Source of the DNA: an uncultured Elusimicrobium sp.
Lineage (GTDB): Bacteria; Elusimicrobiota; Elusimicrobia; Elusimicrobiales; Elusimicrobiaceae
NCBI GenBank assembly: GCA_902767385.1
Contig: CACXHA010000029.1
Span: 1-13,729, forward strand
DNA: 13,729 nt
Reading direction: 5' to 3'
Made by a program: the position numbers and the translations under genes. Shown here piece after piece: positions 6,942 through 13,729 of this stretch (positions within the stretch are counted from its first letter, which is position 1; every line of letters begins with the position of its first letter). The notes below the pieces were generated by a model. That model had not been told where the DNA came from, did no database searches, and saw only the letters and a program-made list of their open reading frames with translations.

Positions 6942-8000
6942 CTATTTCTTCGTTAAAATTTTGGCTCCGGTTTTGGTAATCGCAACGGTATCTTCCAACC
7001 GCACACCAAATTTCCCCGGCAAATAAATCCCAGGTTCTACCGTTACAATATTCCCCTCTTTAAGCACGTAAGAGGAAGTTTGGTTGTTATATGGGTTCTC
7101 ATGAATTTCAATCCCTACTCCATGCCCGGTACCGTGGGTAAAAAATTTACCATATCCTTCGTTACTAATCAACGTGCGGCAAGTGGCATCTACCGCTTGG
7201 CAAGCGGTGCCGATTTGAGCGGCTTTAATTCCTTGTTTGCGGGCATCATCCACAATTTTCCAAATTTTTGTATATTCGGCAGGGGCCTTTGTTCCATGCC
7301 ACCAACTGCGTGTCATGTCCGAGCAATAGCCGTTAATTACACACCCAAAGTCCAACAAAACAGCATCTTCTTTTTTTAGTTTACGTACCCCGGTTTCATA
7401 ATGGGGATCGGCCGTATTTTCACCAAAGGCAACAATAGTAAAAAACGACGTGCACTTGGCCCCATGTTTACGCATAAAAAATTCCATTTCGGCAGCTACT
7501 TCCCCTTCCGTCATACCCGTCTTAATGCGGGGTTTTATATATTCATATGTCAAATACGCCAAGCGGTTGGCCGCACGTAAATACTTTAATTCTTGCGCAT
7601 CTTTGGTAGCCCGCAAGGAAGTAATCAAACTATCCACTTCGATAAAACCGTTTTTGGCAAATTGCTTGCCGGATGCATATCCCTCTTTAGCAACATCAAA
7701 CCCTACTTTCTTAAGGCCTAATTTTTTAACAAGCTTTATCATGCTTTGCACGCGGTTGCCGTCATCCCCGATAACTTGCATAAAAGGGGCCGCCTTCCCG
7801 AAGGAAACTTCATAGAGCCCTCTTGTTAATGCATACGCTTTTTTGGGGGTAATTAAAAAAATGGCTTCGTCTTTATAAAAAAAGAAATTGGCTAAATAAA
7901 ATTGGTCTACAAAATCGGTCACCAGTAAGCCACCCAAACCGTTTTTGCGCAAAAAAGCGCGTATTGCTGAAAATTTTGCTTGAACATATGGATTCATCAT
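6942..8000 (-). CDS. M24 family Xaa-Pro peptidase, copy 2
   Basis: This is a second M24B metallopeptidase of 352 aa, first gene of the minus-strand operon. Metal ligands are Asp217, Asp228, His293, Glu322 and Glu336, with His200 in GENTADPHYE. It matches the neighbouring copy through the catalytic domain (SDMTRSWWHG is identical), but the N-terminal halves differ strongly, and it has EIHE after the catalytic GHG motif where copy 1 has QEHD. The two may therefore have different substrate preferences. The ATG at 8000 is chosen because GAGAGGTG (8006-8013) sits at ideal spacing. A second ATG follows directly at 7997. A TTG at 8048 would add 16 unlikely residues and overlap the -35 box. Confidence 0.9.
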   Translation of the reverse strand: MMNPYVQAKFSAIRAFLRKNGLGGLLVTDFVDQFYLANFFFYKDEAIFLITPKKAYALTRGLYEVSFGKAAPFMQVIGDDGNRVQSMIKLVKKLGLKKVGFDVAKEGYASGKQFAKNGFIEVDSLITSLRATKDAQELKYLRAANRLAYLTYEYIKPRIKTGMTEGEVAAEMEFFMRKHGAKCTSFFTIVAFGENTADPHYETGVRKLKKEDAVLLDFGCVINGYCSDMTRSWWHGTKAPAEYTKIWKIVDDARKQGIKAAQIGTACQAVDATCRTLISNEGYGKFFTHGTGHGVGIEIHENPYNNQTSSYVLKEGNIVTVEPGIYLPGKFGVRLEDTVAITKTGAKILTKK

Positions 8001-8019
8001 GAAAACACCTCTCTTTGGT

Positions 8020-8048
8020 ATTTTACTATTTTTTGAGCCTGTCCACAA
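8020..8048 (-). promoter_or_regulatory. Promoter of the eight-gene minus-strand operon
   Basis: On the minus strand TTGTGG (8043-8048) and TAAAAT (8020-8025) are separated by exactly 17 nt, a good sigma70-type match. Transcription should begin near 8013, giving a leader of about 13 nt that is almost entirely the Shine-Dalgarno of the first M24 gene. Gaps between the downstream genes are 1, 45, 4, -4, 18, 16 and 8 bases, consistent with one transcript running to 1985, although internal promoters cannot be excluded. Confidence 0.6.
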
Positions 8049-8053
8049 TACGA

Positions 8054-8068
8054 GTGTGCGCGCGCGTA
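8054..8068. other. Alternating purine-pyrimidine tract between divergent promoters
   Basis: Fifteen consecutive bases alternate purine and pyrimidine, with an uninterrupted GC core (GTGTGCGCGCGCGTA). It lies between the two outward-facing -35 boxes at 8043-8048 and 8077-8082. Such tracts favour Z-DNA under negative supercoiling. A functional role is speculative. Confidence 0.4.
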
Positions 8069-8076
8069 GATAAAAT

Positions 8077-8107
8077 TTGCAACCGGACGATTTTAATTAT
8101 ATATAAT
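8077..8107 (+). promoter_or_regulatory. Promoter placing transcription start on the ATG at 8114
   Basis: A perfect TATAAT (8102-8107) lies 19 nt after TTGCAA (8077-8082). Counting the last T of the -10 box as -7 puts +1 exactly on A8114, the first base of the start codon. There is no Shine-Dalgarno upstream, consistent with a leaderless mRNA. The 19-nt spacer is long, but the same spacing is seen for the candidate promoter at 73-103. Confidence 0.6.
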
Positions 8108-8113
8108 ACTAAT

Positions 8114-9748
8114 ATGAAAAATTTTATTTTATCCCTCTGTCTTATCCTATTTGCACTACCTTGTGCCGCGGATTTGTTTACCGCTGAAGATGATTCGTTA
8201 AGTATTGATATGCCCGCCGGATGGACCCGGATAAGCGACCTGCCTGAACGCGGAATACTTTCCGTCAAAAAGGGGGAAGCAAGACTAGACATTAAAACCA
8301 TTGACTGCGCCACGGAAAGTTGTTTAGATAGGATGATTAACAACGACATCGCCGAAGTAAAATCCCGACAGATGACGGTTATTAAAAATAGCTATACTGA
8401 CGAAGAAATTAAACATCTGGAATTATCTACCGCAGAGCCTTTTTACTACATTAGCTTTTACTCTCCTAAAAATGATTTTAGCGCCGGTTACTTTTTAATT
8501 AACGGCAAGGGTTACTCTGTACTTGCTAAAAATGTAACTTATGCCGAAGCGGACTTACTTTTTGCAGCTATTTCTCCGCTGGGTCAAATTAACGCCCCGC
8601 TCCCCGTTGAAGAACAAGATATAGGGCAGATGGATATTTTCCACGCGTACGATACCCAGGCCTTACCCAGTGTGTCGGTAGAAACCTTAGAAGATAATGA
8701 CTTGTCTACTTCAACAAAAAGCAGTAAAGATTTACAAACTTCTCAAACACTGGTTCCGGATATGCCCGCCTCCAAATGGAGCAAACGGCTACAAGCCATC
8801 AAAGAAAAAAGTAAAAATTTTGGGAAACGAATTTTTTCGTATACGTTGGTATCCCCCCGCATGTCTCCTTTCTTTCGGGAATTGGGGCATGGATTTGACG
8901 TACTTATGTTGTTAATCACTTTATTTGCAATTGCATGGATAGGCACCGGGATTGCCCGCATTTTTATACCCGCTAAATCCATTGAAACGGTGGCAAATCC
9001 CCAGTCATTTTATCCCATTGAATTACAACGCTTATATGGGACCCCTTCTATTATCTTTCGCGCGCGAGACAATCAAGGCAACATATTAACAGCTTTGGCC
9101 ACCCGTTGGGATGCGCTGATTATGTTTACGGGAATTGTGCTGATTTTAGCGGCACTCATCCTTATGGCAGCCACCAGTATCGGCGAACACTTACACATGG
9201 TGGCATCCCGTAGTGCCGGAACGATTTATGACATTTCCTCTTTAGCGTTGCCGCTCGGTTTTGTAATTTTATTCTGCGGAATTGTATGGGAACAAATTTC
9301 TCTAACTGAAATCACATTATTTGACCAAAAAGGTAAAAAAACAGCGGTTATTCTGCAAAAAGGATACAGTTTAACACAAGAAAATTATCAAATTTTCTTC
9401 GCACGTTCTAATGAACTATTGTTAACGCAACGTAAACGCTTTTCTTTATGCCGAACGTGGAAACTGATGAGCAAAGATCGTATTGAATTTGCCTCTATCA
9501 CCGAACGCAACCCGAAATTGGCGTTAGCACGTATGTGTTGCGGACATTTATGGGGATTATTACGCGCCGATTATGACATTACCGGTGCTATGGAAAGTCG
9601 TGGTACTTTGGAAAACAAACATGCTTTGTTCAACCAACTCGTTTGCAACCTGGATAAACCTGAAGCCGTAAATGCACGGGACCTGTTAGCCATTTCTTTG
9701 TTAATCAGTATTCGAGATCGGGATAAATGGTATCCATGGTTTAATTAG
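8114..9748 (+). CDS. Unrecognised membrane protein with periplasmic N-terminal domain
   Basis: I do not recognise this 544-aa protein. Residues 1-19 form a Sec signal peptide. Residues about 25-158 make a compact domain opening with SLSIDMPAGW, a pattern seen in PsbP-like and DUF1795-type stress-lipoprotein domains, with one possible disulfide (Cys65, Cys70). A low-complexity acidic then Ser/Thr-rich linker (165-220) and a basic stretch (222-240) follow. Three membrane helices are evident at about 261-283, 333-354 and 374-394. The C-terminal 150 residues look beta-rich (FDQKGKKTAVIL onward) and end in a helix with NARDLLAISLLISIRDRDKW. A distant resemblance to tubby/LURP-one folds is possible but weak. 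The start at 8114 is chosen for its signal peptide; a TTG at 8015 would add 33 residues across the promoter. It is followed six bases later by dacB, suggesting an envelope role. Confidence 0.8.
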   Translation: MKNFILSLCLILFALPCAADLFTAEDDSLSIDMPAGWTRISDLPERGILSVKKGEARLDIKTIDCATESCLDRMINNDIAEVKSRQMTVIKNSYTDEEIKHLELSTAEPFYYISFYSPKNDFSAGYFLINGKGYSVLAKNVTYAEADLLFAAISPLGQINAPLPVEEQDIGQMDIFHAYDTQALPSVSVETLEDNDLSTSTKSSKDLQTSQTLVPDMPASKWSKRLQAIKEKSKNFGKRIFSYTLVSPRMSPFFRELGHGFDVLMLLITLFAIAWIGTGIARIFIPAKSIETVANPQSFYPIELQRLYGTPSIIFRARDNQGNILTALATRWDALIMFTGIVLILAALILMAATSIGEHLHMVASRSAGTIYDISSLALPLGFVILFCGIVWEQISLTEITLFDQKGKKTAVILQKGYSLTQENYQIFFARSNELLLTQRKRFSLCRTWKLMSKDRIEFASITERNPKLALARMCCGHLWGLLRADYDITGAMESRGTLENKHALFNQLVCNLDKPEAVNARDLLAISLLISIRDRDKWYPWFN

Positions 9749-9754
9749 TTTTAT

Positions 9755-11230
9755 ATGCGGAAAATTTTATTATTTTTACTTGCTTATTCCCCCCTTTTTG
9801 TAGCGGCCCAGCCATTACAAGAGTTAGTACAAGCACAAATGGACCACCCTGCCTTGCAAGGCGCCTGGTGGGGAGGCATAGCCACTTATGCAAATGACTC
9901 ACAAGAAGAACTGTTTAGCCTAAAAGCAGATACCCGTTTTACCCCCGCATCCACCTTAAAACTACTCACAACAGCCGCAGCCTTAGAAAAACTGGGGCCA
10001 GACCACCGTTTTGAAACCCAGCTATATGCTTCTGCTTTGCCCGACGAAAATGGTGTACTAAAAGGCAATATATATGTGCGCGGCGGCGGGGACATGACGT
10101 TAGGATCCAAACGAGTCAACGGTTCAGACACGTATGCGCAAGTATTAAAACAATGGGTGCGCGCCATTAAAGAAGCGGGTATTAAACAAATAAACGGGAG
10201 CGTTTACGCCGATGTGTCTTTATTTGAAGGACCAACCATCGCCAATAAAGTAAATTGGGAAAATATGGGAAACTATTTTGCCGCACCTGCCAGTGCTTTA
10301 TGTTTTCACGATAATTTATTTTCCATTCATTTTAAAGGGGAACTGGGACACGGACAACTGGTAAAAGTAAAAGATACCACTCCCCAAATCCCCGGTGTGG
10401 AAATTCAAAGTTTTGTAACGGCAGACAGTAAAAATAAAAAAGATAATGCCTATGTGTACGCCGCACCGGATCAATATAATTTAAAAATTTTCGGCTCAAT
10501 CCCCACCACGTTAACCGGCTTTACTATTCAGGCAGCGTTGCCTAATCCAGCTCTTTTTGCCGTCCAAGCTCTTACCGAAGCCCTGGCCGAAGAAGGAGTA
10601 TCCGTAACCGAAAAACCGCAAGTATTGCAACAGGCACCCGATTATAGCGAAATGAAACTATTGGATACTCACTTTTCCCCTGCACTTAAGGACATTATTT
10701 TTATTATCAATAAACGCAGTTTTAACTTATATGCGGATATGATGTTGCGGCAACTGGCAGTAGCAGACGGACAAAAAGGAAGTATTCAAAACGGTTTGAC
10801 GTCCCTCTCAAAATTTTTACGCGAACATAACTTAGCGCAAGAAAATGATACCGTACTTTACGACGGAAGTGGCCTCGCGCGCGATAATATGCTTACCCCG
10901 CGCGTATTGTTAAATACCCTAATTTTTATGATACAAAGCCCCCATTTTGGGTATTATTACCGCTCTTTGGCTACCCCCAATGACCGCGGGGACTTACTGG
11001 TATTACGAAAATTCTTAAAACCGTCTAACCGAATAGATGATGTACGCATTAAAGGCGGTACTATCGACGGTGTAAAAGCACTGGCCGGCTACGTACCCGA
11101 TGCGAACGGACGTTTTATTGCTTTTGTCTTTATGGCGAACAATTTAGCTACCAACAAAGATGAAAGTTTATGGAGGCTCCATGAGAATTTAATTAAAAAA
11201 CTCATGGAACAAAAAATAACGGAAGAGTAA
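9755..11230 (+). CDS. dacB: D-Ala-D-Ala carboxypeptidase/endopeptidase, PBP4 (S13) family
   Basis: PBP4-type enzymes trim the terminal D-Ala of peptidoglycan stem peptides and cut DD-crosslinks in the periplasm. This 491-aa protein has a signal peptide (1-18, ending VAA before QP). The nucleophile Ser66 and Lys69 lie in PASTLK, and the second motif is Ser322-Phe-Asn324 in KRSFNLYAD. The conserved DGSGLAR block follows at 370-376, and a large insertion between motifs one and two (about 90-310) is typical of family S13. The third motif reads Lys433-Gly-Gly (IKGGTIDG) where the family normally has KTG or KSG, an unusual change on the oxyanion-side strand. It lies six bases after the 544-aa membrane protein gene and has no Shine-Dalgarno sequence, so translation is probably coupled. 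A bidirectional terminator follows 15 nt after the stop. Confidence 0.92.
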   Translation: MRKILLFLLAYSPLFVAAQPLQELVQAQMDHPALQGAWWGGIATYANDSQEELFSLKADTRFTPASTLKLLTTAAALEKLGPDHRFETQLYASALPDENGVLKGNIYVRGGGDMTLGSKRVNGSDTYAQVLKQWVRAIKEAGIKQINGSVYADVSLFEGPTIANKVNWENMGNYFAAPASALCFHDNLFSIHFKGELGHGQLVKVKDTTPQIPGVEIQSFVTADSKNKKDNAYVYAAPDQYNLKIFGSIPTTLTGFTIQAALPNPALFAVQALTEALAEEGVSVTEKPQVLQQAPDYSEMKLLDTHFSPALKDIIFIINKRSFNLYADMMLRQLAVADGQKGSIQNGLTSLSKFLREHNLAQENDTVLYDGSGLARDNMLTPRVLLNTLIFMIQSPHFGYYYRSLATPNDRGDLLVLRKFLKPSNRIDDVRIKGGTIDGVKALAGYVPDANGRFIAFVFMANNLATNKDESLWRLHENLIKKLMEQKITEE

Positions 11231-11245
11231 ATTTGACACTCACTT

Positions 11246-11270
11246 AAAAGGCCCCTTACGGGGCCCTTTT
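11246..11270. terminator. Bidirectional terminator between dacB and mtnP
   Basis: AAAAGGCCCC and GGGGCCCTTTT pair around a TTAC loop with one bulged base. Each strand ends in at least four Ts, so the hairpin can stop transcripts from both convergent genes. It lies in the 42-nt gap between the two stop codons. Confidence 0.85.
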
Positions 11271-11272
11271 AA

Positions 11273-12091
11273 TTAGAAGTTTAACTGGGTAGAGTGTTCG
11301 CAAGAACAACTGCGCACATTCACCGGGATTTGTTCTATCATTTGAAATAGCAACTCTTTTAATTTTTCAATATTACTATTAAAAACTTGCAGCACTTGCT
11401 CGTGTGAGACAGGTGGTACATTCCCGATAAGCCCGGCATCATAATCGGTAATCAATGAAATATTCAAGGGGCACATATTAAGCTCTTTGGCTAAGTATGC
11501 CTCGGGAAATGCCGTCATATTAATGACATGCCACCCTTGGTGAGTAAAAAAATCGGATTCGGCCTTGGTAGAGAAACGCGGCCCGTTAATGACAACGACC
11601 GTTCCTCCGTCATGCACCGGAATTTGTAAATCGTTGGCAGTTTTAACCGCAAGATGACGTAACTGCGGGCAATACGTTTCCGCCGGAGAAGGATGCTGAA
11701 CCGACATCCCCTCAAACACAGATACATTTTCAAAAAACGTGCTTTTACGCCCGTCCGTCCAATCCACAAATTGATCGCAAATTACAAAATCACCCGGCTT
11801 GATATTTTTTTGCAAACTGCCCGCCGCGCAGGGAGAAATAACCCGTTTACAGCCCAAACGCTTCATCGCCCATACGTTCGCCCGGTAATTTACTTGATGA
11901 GGAGGAATAGAGTGATCCCGACGATGACGGGGCATAAAGGCCACTTTATGCTTCCCAATAGTACCAATAAAAATGCTGTCACTGGTTTCCCCATAGGGAG
12001 TGTAAACCTTGACTTCTTCAATATTTTTTAGAAAATTATAAAAGCCCGAACCACCAAATACGCCGACGTCTGCTTGATTTAAAAGTTCCAT
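11273..12091 (-). CDS. mtnP: S-methyl-5'-thioadenosine phosphorylase
   Basis: MTA phosphorylase splits methylthioadenosine into adenine and methylthioribose-1-phosphate, clearing a by-product of SAM use. The 272-aa protein carries GGSGFY (13-18), the RHxxxHxxPPHxVNYRAN block (55-72) for phosphate and nucleoside binding, INGPRFSTKAES (168-179), NMTAFPE (191-197) and TDYD (215-218). Asp at 216 and 218 is the arrangement of adenine-specific MTAPs; 6-oxopurine and methylthioinosine phosphorylases carry Asn in this region. The tail holds Cys262-Ser-Cys264, close to the CSC motif known from Sulfolobus MTAP II. GGAGGTG (12095-12101) directly before the ATG fixes the start; a TTG at 12169 lies inside the upstream gene. 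It follows the MATE gene by 34 nt. The SAM synthetase gene lies in the window but in another operon. Confidence 0.93.
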   Translation of the reverse strand: MELLNQADVGVFGGSGFYNFLKNIEEVKVYTPYGETSDSIFIGTIGKHKVAFMPRHRRDHSIPPHQVNYRANVWAMKRLGCKRVISPCAAGSLQKNIKPGDFVICDQFVDWTDGRKSTFFENVSVFEGMSVQHPSPAETYCPQLRHLAVKTANDLQIPVHDGGTVVVINGPRFSTKAESDFFTHQGWHVINMTAFPEAYLAKELNMCPLNISLITDYDAGLIGNVPPVSHEQVLQVFNSNIEKLKELLFQMIEQIPVNVRSCSCEHSTQLNF

Positions 12092-12125
12092 ATACACCTC
12101 CGCATAAGTGCATTGTAACACATTT

Positions 12126-13493
12126 TTATGCGGAAGTAACCCGTATATTTTTCCATTTTCCGCGGGCAAAACGTATGACCATAAATACAGCGGTAATCCA
12201 TGCGTAAAACGTCAGCCATCCCCATACCCACGCAATGGGAGCGTGCAGCCGATATACTAAAAACCAAGTGCCGGGAATTAACAAAAACCACGCGCAGCCC
12301 ATCATTACTTTCATAAAAAACTTCGTGTCCCCTACCCCGCGCAAAGCCGAACCAAAAATCAAATACGTGGCATCCCCCAATACAAAAATACTAACTAATT
12401 TCATAAGCGGCCAAGTTTTGGCGGCAAGCGCAATGCCATTTTCAGTACCTGCCGGAATAAATAAATGCAAAAACAAGGGTGCCCCAAAGAAAAACAATAA
12501 TGCAATACTTCCGGAGTACGTATATCCCAATTTACACGCATTTTTAACTACTTGCACACTTACATCCGGACGTTTAAGCCCCTGGTATTTACTCACTAAA
12601 ATTTGGATTCCGGCCCCCAACCCTATAATTACCATAAATACGACGGGCTGCATACTCATTACAATATTGCTGGCTTGTAACGAAAGGACATCAATATTTC
12701 CCACCATAAACGTAAAAAGTGTAAATGAAATCACATCCATTAAAATTCCAAACCCATTGGGTAACCCGAAACGTACCATACGCACGAAAATGGGCTTGTA
12801 AAATCCTGCCAGACGGAAAATTTTGAAAGCGCGGCGAATTTTGGGAGTTAATAAAAGGGTACAAAAAATAACCGTCATAAACGCCCCACCCAAAATAGTA
12901 GCCCAGGCTGCCCCCTTAATGCCCAAGGCAGGCAGACCGAATTTGCCAAAAATAAAAATATAGTCCAGCACTAAGTTGGCAGCGTTACCCACTAACGCTA
13001 CATACATGGGAATTTTGGTCTGCCCGCGGCCACTAAAAAAACTGCTTAACGCGTTATTAACAATCGCAATCCCGGCAAACAAATTAAGCCAGGTAAAGTA
13101 TTGCAATTCCAACACGCGCACATCGGGAGCGTGGTCAAACGCGTAAATCAGCGCGCGCCCCACCGGGGTAAGTGCTACTAAAATAGCTGCAGACAAAAGG
13201 GCCAAAAATATCCCTTGCCACAACGAAAGCGTTACGCAGGCACGTTTTTTGCGCGCGTTAAATTGGGAAATAAAAACGTTGGTATAACCCGAAAGGCCCA
13301 CAAACAAAGCACCAAACGTCATTGCCAACATCCCCCCCGGTACACATGCCCCCAACGCCACAGGCGAGTACCACGCCAAAAACATACGGTCGGCAAATTG
13401 CATGATTACCTGCGCCGCCATCGTAATAACTAGCGGGTAGGAAAGCAGCCATAGTTCGCTGAGTGAAGTTTGGAGAGCTTGTTTAGGGGTCAT
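12126..13493 (-). CDS. MATE family efflux transporter
   Basis: This 455-aa integral membrane protein has about 12 hydrophobic helices in two similar halves, the layout of MATE (multidrug and toxic compound extrusion) antiporters driven by Na+ or H+. Typical family signatures are present: SGRGQTKIPMY (154-164) followed by NAANLVLDYIFIFG (170-183) in the first half, and ALRGVGDTKFFM as its counterpart in the second. Substrate and coupling ion are not predictable. The ATG at 13493 is used; a TTG at 13505 would add four residues and starts inside the T run of the upstream terminator. Neither start has a Shine-Dalgarno sequence. Only ten bases separate the ATG from the end of the csp terminator and I see no promoter, so expression may depend on readthrough. 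mtnP follows 34 nt downstream. Confidence 0.92.
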   Translation of the reverse strand: MTPKQALQTSLSELWLLSYPLVITMAAQVIMQFADRMFLAWYSPVALGACVPGGMLAMTFGALFVGLSGYTNVFISQFNARKKRACVTLSLWQGIFLALLSAAILVALTPVGRALIYAFDHAPDVRVLELQYFTWLNLFAGIAIVNNALSSFFSGRGQTKIPMYVALVGNAANLVLDYIFIFGKFGLPALGIKGAAWATILGGAFMTVIFCTLLLTPKIRRAFKIFRLAGFYKPIFVRMVRFGLPNGFGILMDVISFTLFTFMVGNIDVLSLQASNIVMSMQPVVFMVIIGLGAGIQILVSKYQGLKRPDVSVQVVKNACKLGYTYSGSIALLFFFGAPLFLHLFIPAGTENGIALAAKTWPLMKLVSIFVLGDATYLIFGSALRGVGDTKFFMKVMMGCAWFLLIPGTWFLVYRLHAPIAWVWGWLTFYAWITAVFMVIRFARGKWKNIRVTSA

Positions 13494-13503
13494 TGGATGC
13501 CAC

Positions 13504-13532
13504 AAAAAAGAGCCCCGTTTTGCGGGGCCCTT
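13504..13532 (-). terminator. Rho-independent terminator of the cold-shock gene
   Basis: Read on the minus strand, AAGGGCCCCG pairs with CGGGGCTCTT over ten bases (one G-U) around a five-base loop, and the stem runs into a tract of six Ts. It lies 16 nt after the cold-shock stop codon and just before the MATE start. Confidence 0.9.
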
Positions 13533-13548
13533 GTTAAGTCTTCAAAAA

Positions 13549-13729
13549 TTACAGTTTGACGACTTTTACAGCTTTCGGGCCTTTTTCGGATTCTACGACT
13601 TCGAATTCCACTTCTTGGCCTTCAGCTAAGGTCTTAAAACCATCGCCCTGAATTTCTTGATAGTGAACAAAGAGATCTTTAGAACCATCTTCGGGGGTTA
13701 CGAAACCGTAACCTTTTTGGTCGTTAAAC
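13549..13729 (-). CDS. Cold-shock domain protein (partial, 5' end outside the window)
   Basis: Sixty complete residues are visible before a TAA stop at 13549-13551; the first six or seven residues lie beyond the right edge. This is a single cold-shock domain, a five-stranded OB fold that binds single-stranded RNA or DNA and acts as an RNA chaperone. RNP1 reads KGYGFVTP and RNP2 reads DLFVHYQEI. GEGQEVEFEV-type and KGPKAVKV segments complete the family pattern (here AEGQEVEFEVVESEKGPKA). Total length would be about 67 aa, typical of CspA-like proteins. Gln in RNP2 (HYQEI) replaces the more frequent Ser. A strong terminator follows. Several paralogues are usual per genome, so no specific csp symbol is given, and cold induction cannot be judged without the leader. 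Confidence 0.96.
   Translation of the reverse strand, partial: FNDQKGYGFVTPEDGSKDLFVHYQEIQGDGFKTLAEGQEVEFEVVESEKGPKAVKVVKL

Noticed and set aside
8001..8048. TTG start at 8048 for M24 copy 2
   Set aside because: It would overlap the -35 box, add residues unlike M24 N-termini, and ignore the ideal Shine-Dalgarno before the ATG at 8000.
12092..12169. TTG start at 12169 for mtnP
   Set aside because: It would overlap the MATE gene; GGAGGTG directly before the ATG at 12091 and homology to MTAP N-termini fix the start.
12235..12801. A 188-codon open frame antisense to the MATE gene
   Set aside because: It mirrors the codons of a clear membrane transporter; the translation has no recognisable domain or signal.
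1..13729. Mobile elements, CRISPR arrays, tRNA or rRNA genes
   Set aside because: No spaced direct repeats, transposase-like proteins, terminal inverted repeats or cloverleaf sequences were seen; nearly all bases are in coding regions.

Overview
This 13.7 kb window is a dense, mostly housekeeping stretch of bacterial chromosome: 14 protein-coding genes, one of them cut by the right edge, with no mobile elements, CRISPR arrays, tRNAs or rRNAs. The host is Gram-negative. It has a lipoprotein signal, several Sec signal peptides, a beta-barrel-like protein ending in a C-terminal Phe, and a PBP4-type carboxypeptidase. Moderate G+C, very tight packing, and small uncharacterised envelope proteins among core genes would fit an anaerobic gut lineage such as Elusimicrobiota. 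That placement is a guess from overall impression, not from a marker gene.

Layout. (a) 1-111 is a divergent promoter region. A rightward extended -10 sits just before a DUF192 lipoprotein gene (112-552), which overlaps an exported M20 metallopeptidase gene (542-1981). A leftward promoter with a 12-nt homopolymer in its spacer appears to serve a gene beyond the left edge. (b) 1985-8000 holds eight minus-strand genes, probably one operon read from a sigma70-like promoter at 8020-8048: two tandem M24 Xaa-Pro peptidases, efp, a 150-aa exported protein of unknown function, a cytosolic DUF192 protein, a predicted outer-membrane protein, metK and a YajL/DJ-1 protein. (c) 8001-8113 is a 113-nt divergent promoter region. 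(d) 8114-11230 holds two plus-strand envelope genes: an unrecognised three-helix membrane protein and a DacB/PBP4 carboxypeptidase, ended by a bidirectional terminator. (e) 11273-13729 is minus strand: a cold-shock protein (partial), its terminator, a MATE transporter and mtnP.

How the genes relate. EF-P rescues ribosomes stalled at consecutive prolines and M24 peptidases cleave X-Pro bonds; the two families are also neighbours in other bacteria. MetK makes S-adenosylmethionine and MtnP salvages methylthioadenosine derived from it, although they lie in separate transcription units. The remaining genes point to the cell envelope.

Most notable points: the T12 tract between -35 and -10 of the leftward promoter; a probable leaderless mRNA at 8114 and perhaps another at 112; absence of Shine-Dalgarno sequences mainly at genes for exported proteins; glutamine at the EF-P loop tip where modified EF-Ps carry Lys or Arg; KGG in place of KTG in DacB; and a terminator for the M20 gene embedded in the convergent yajL-like coding region. 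I see no clear new multi-gene system. The least explained part is the efp-linked envelope cluster at 3710-5271 and the 544-aa protein at 8114.
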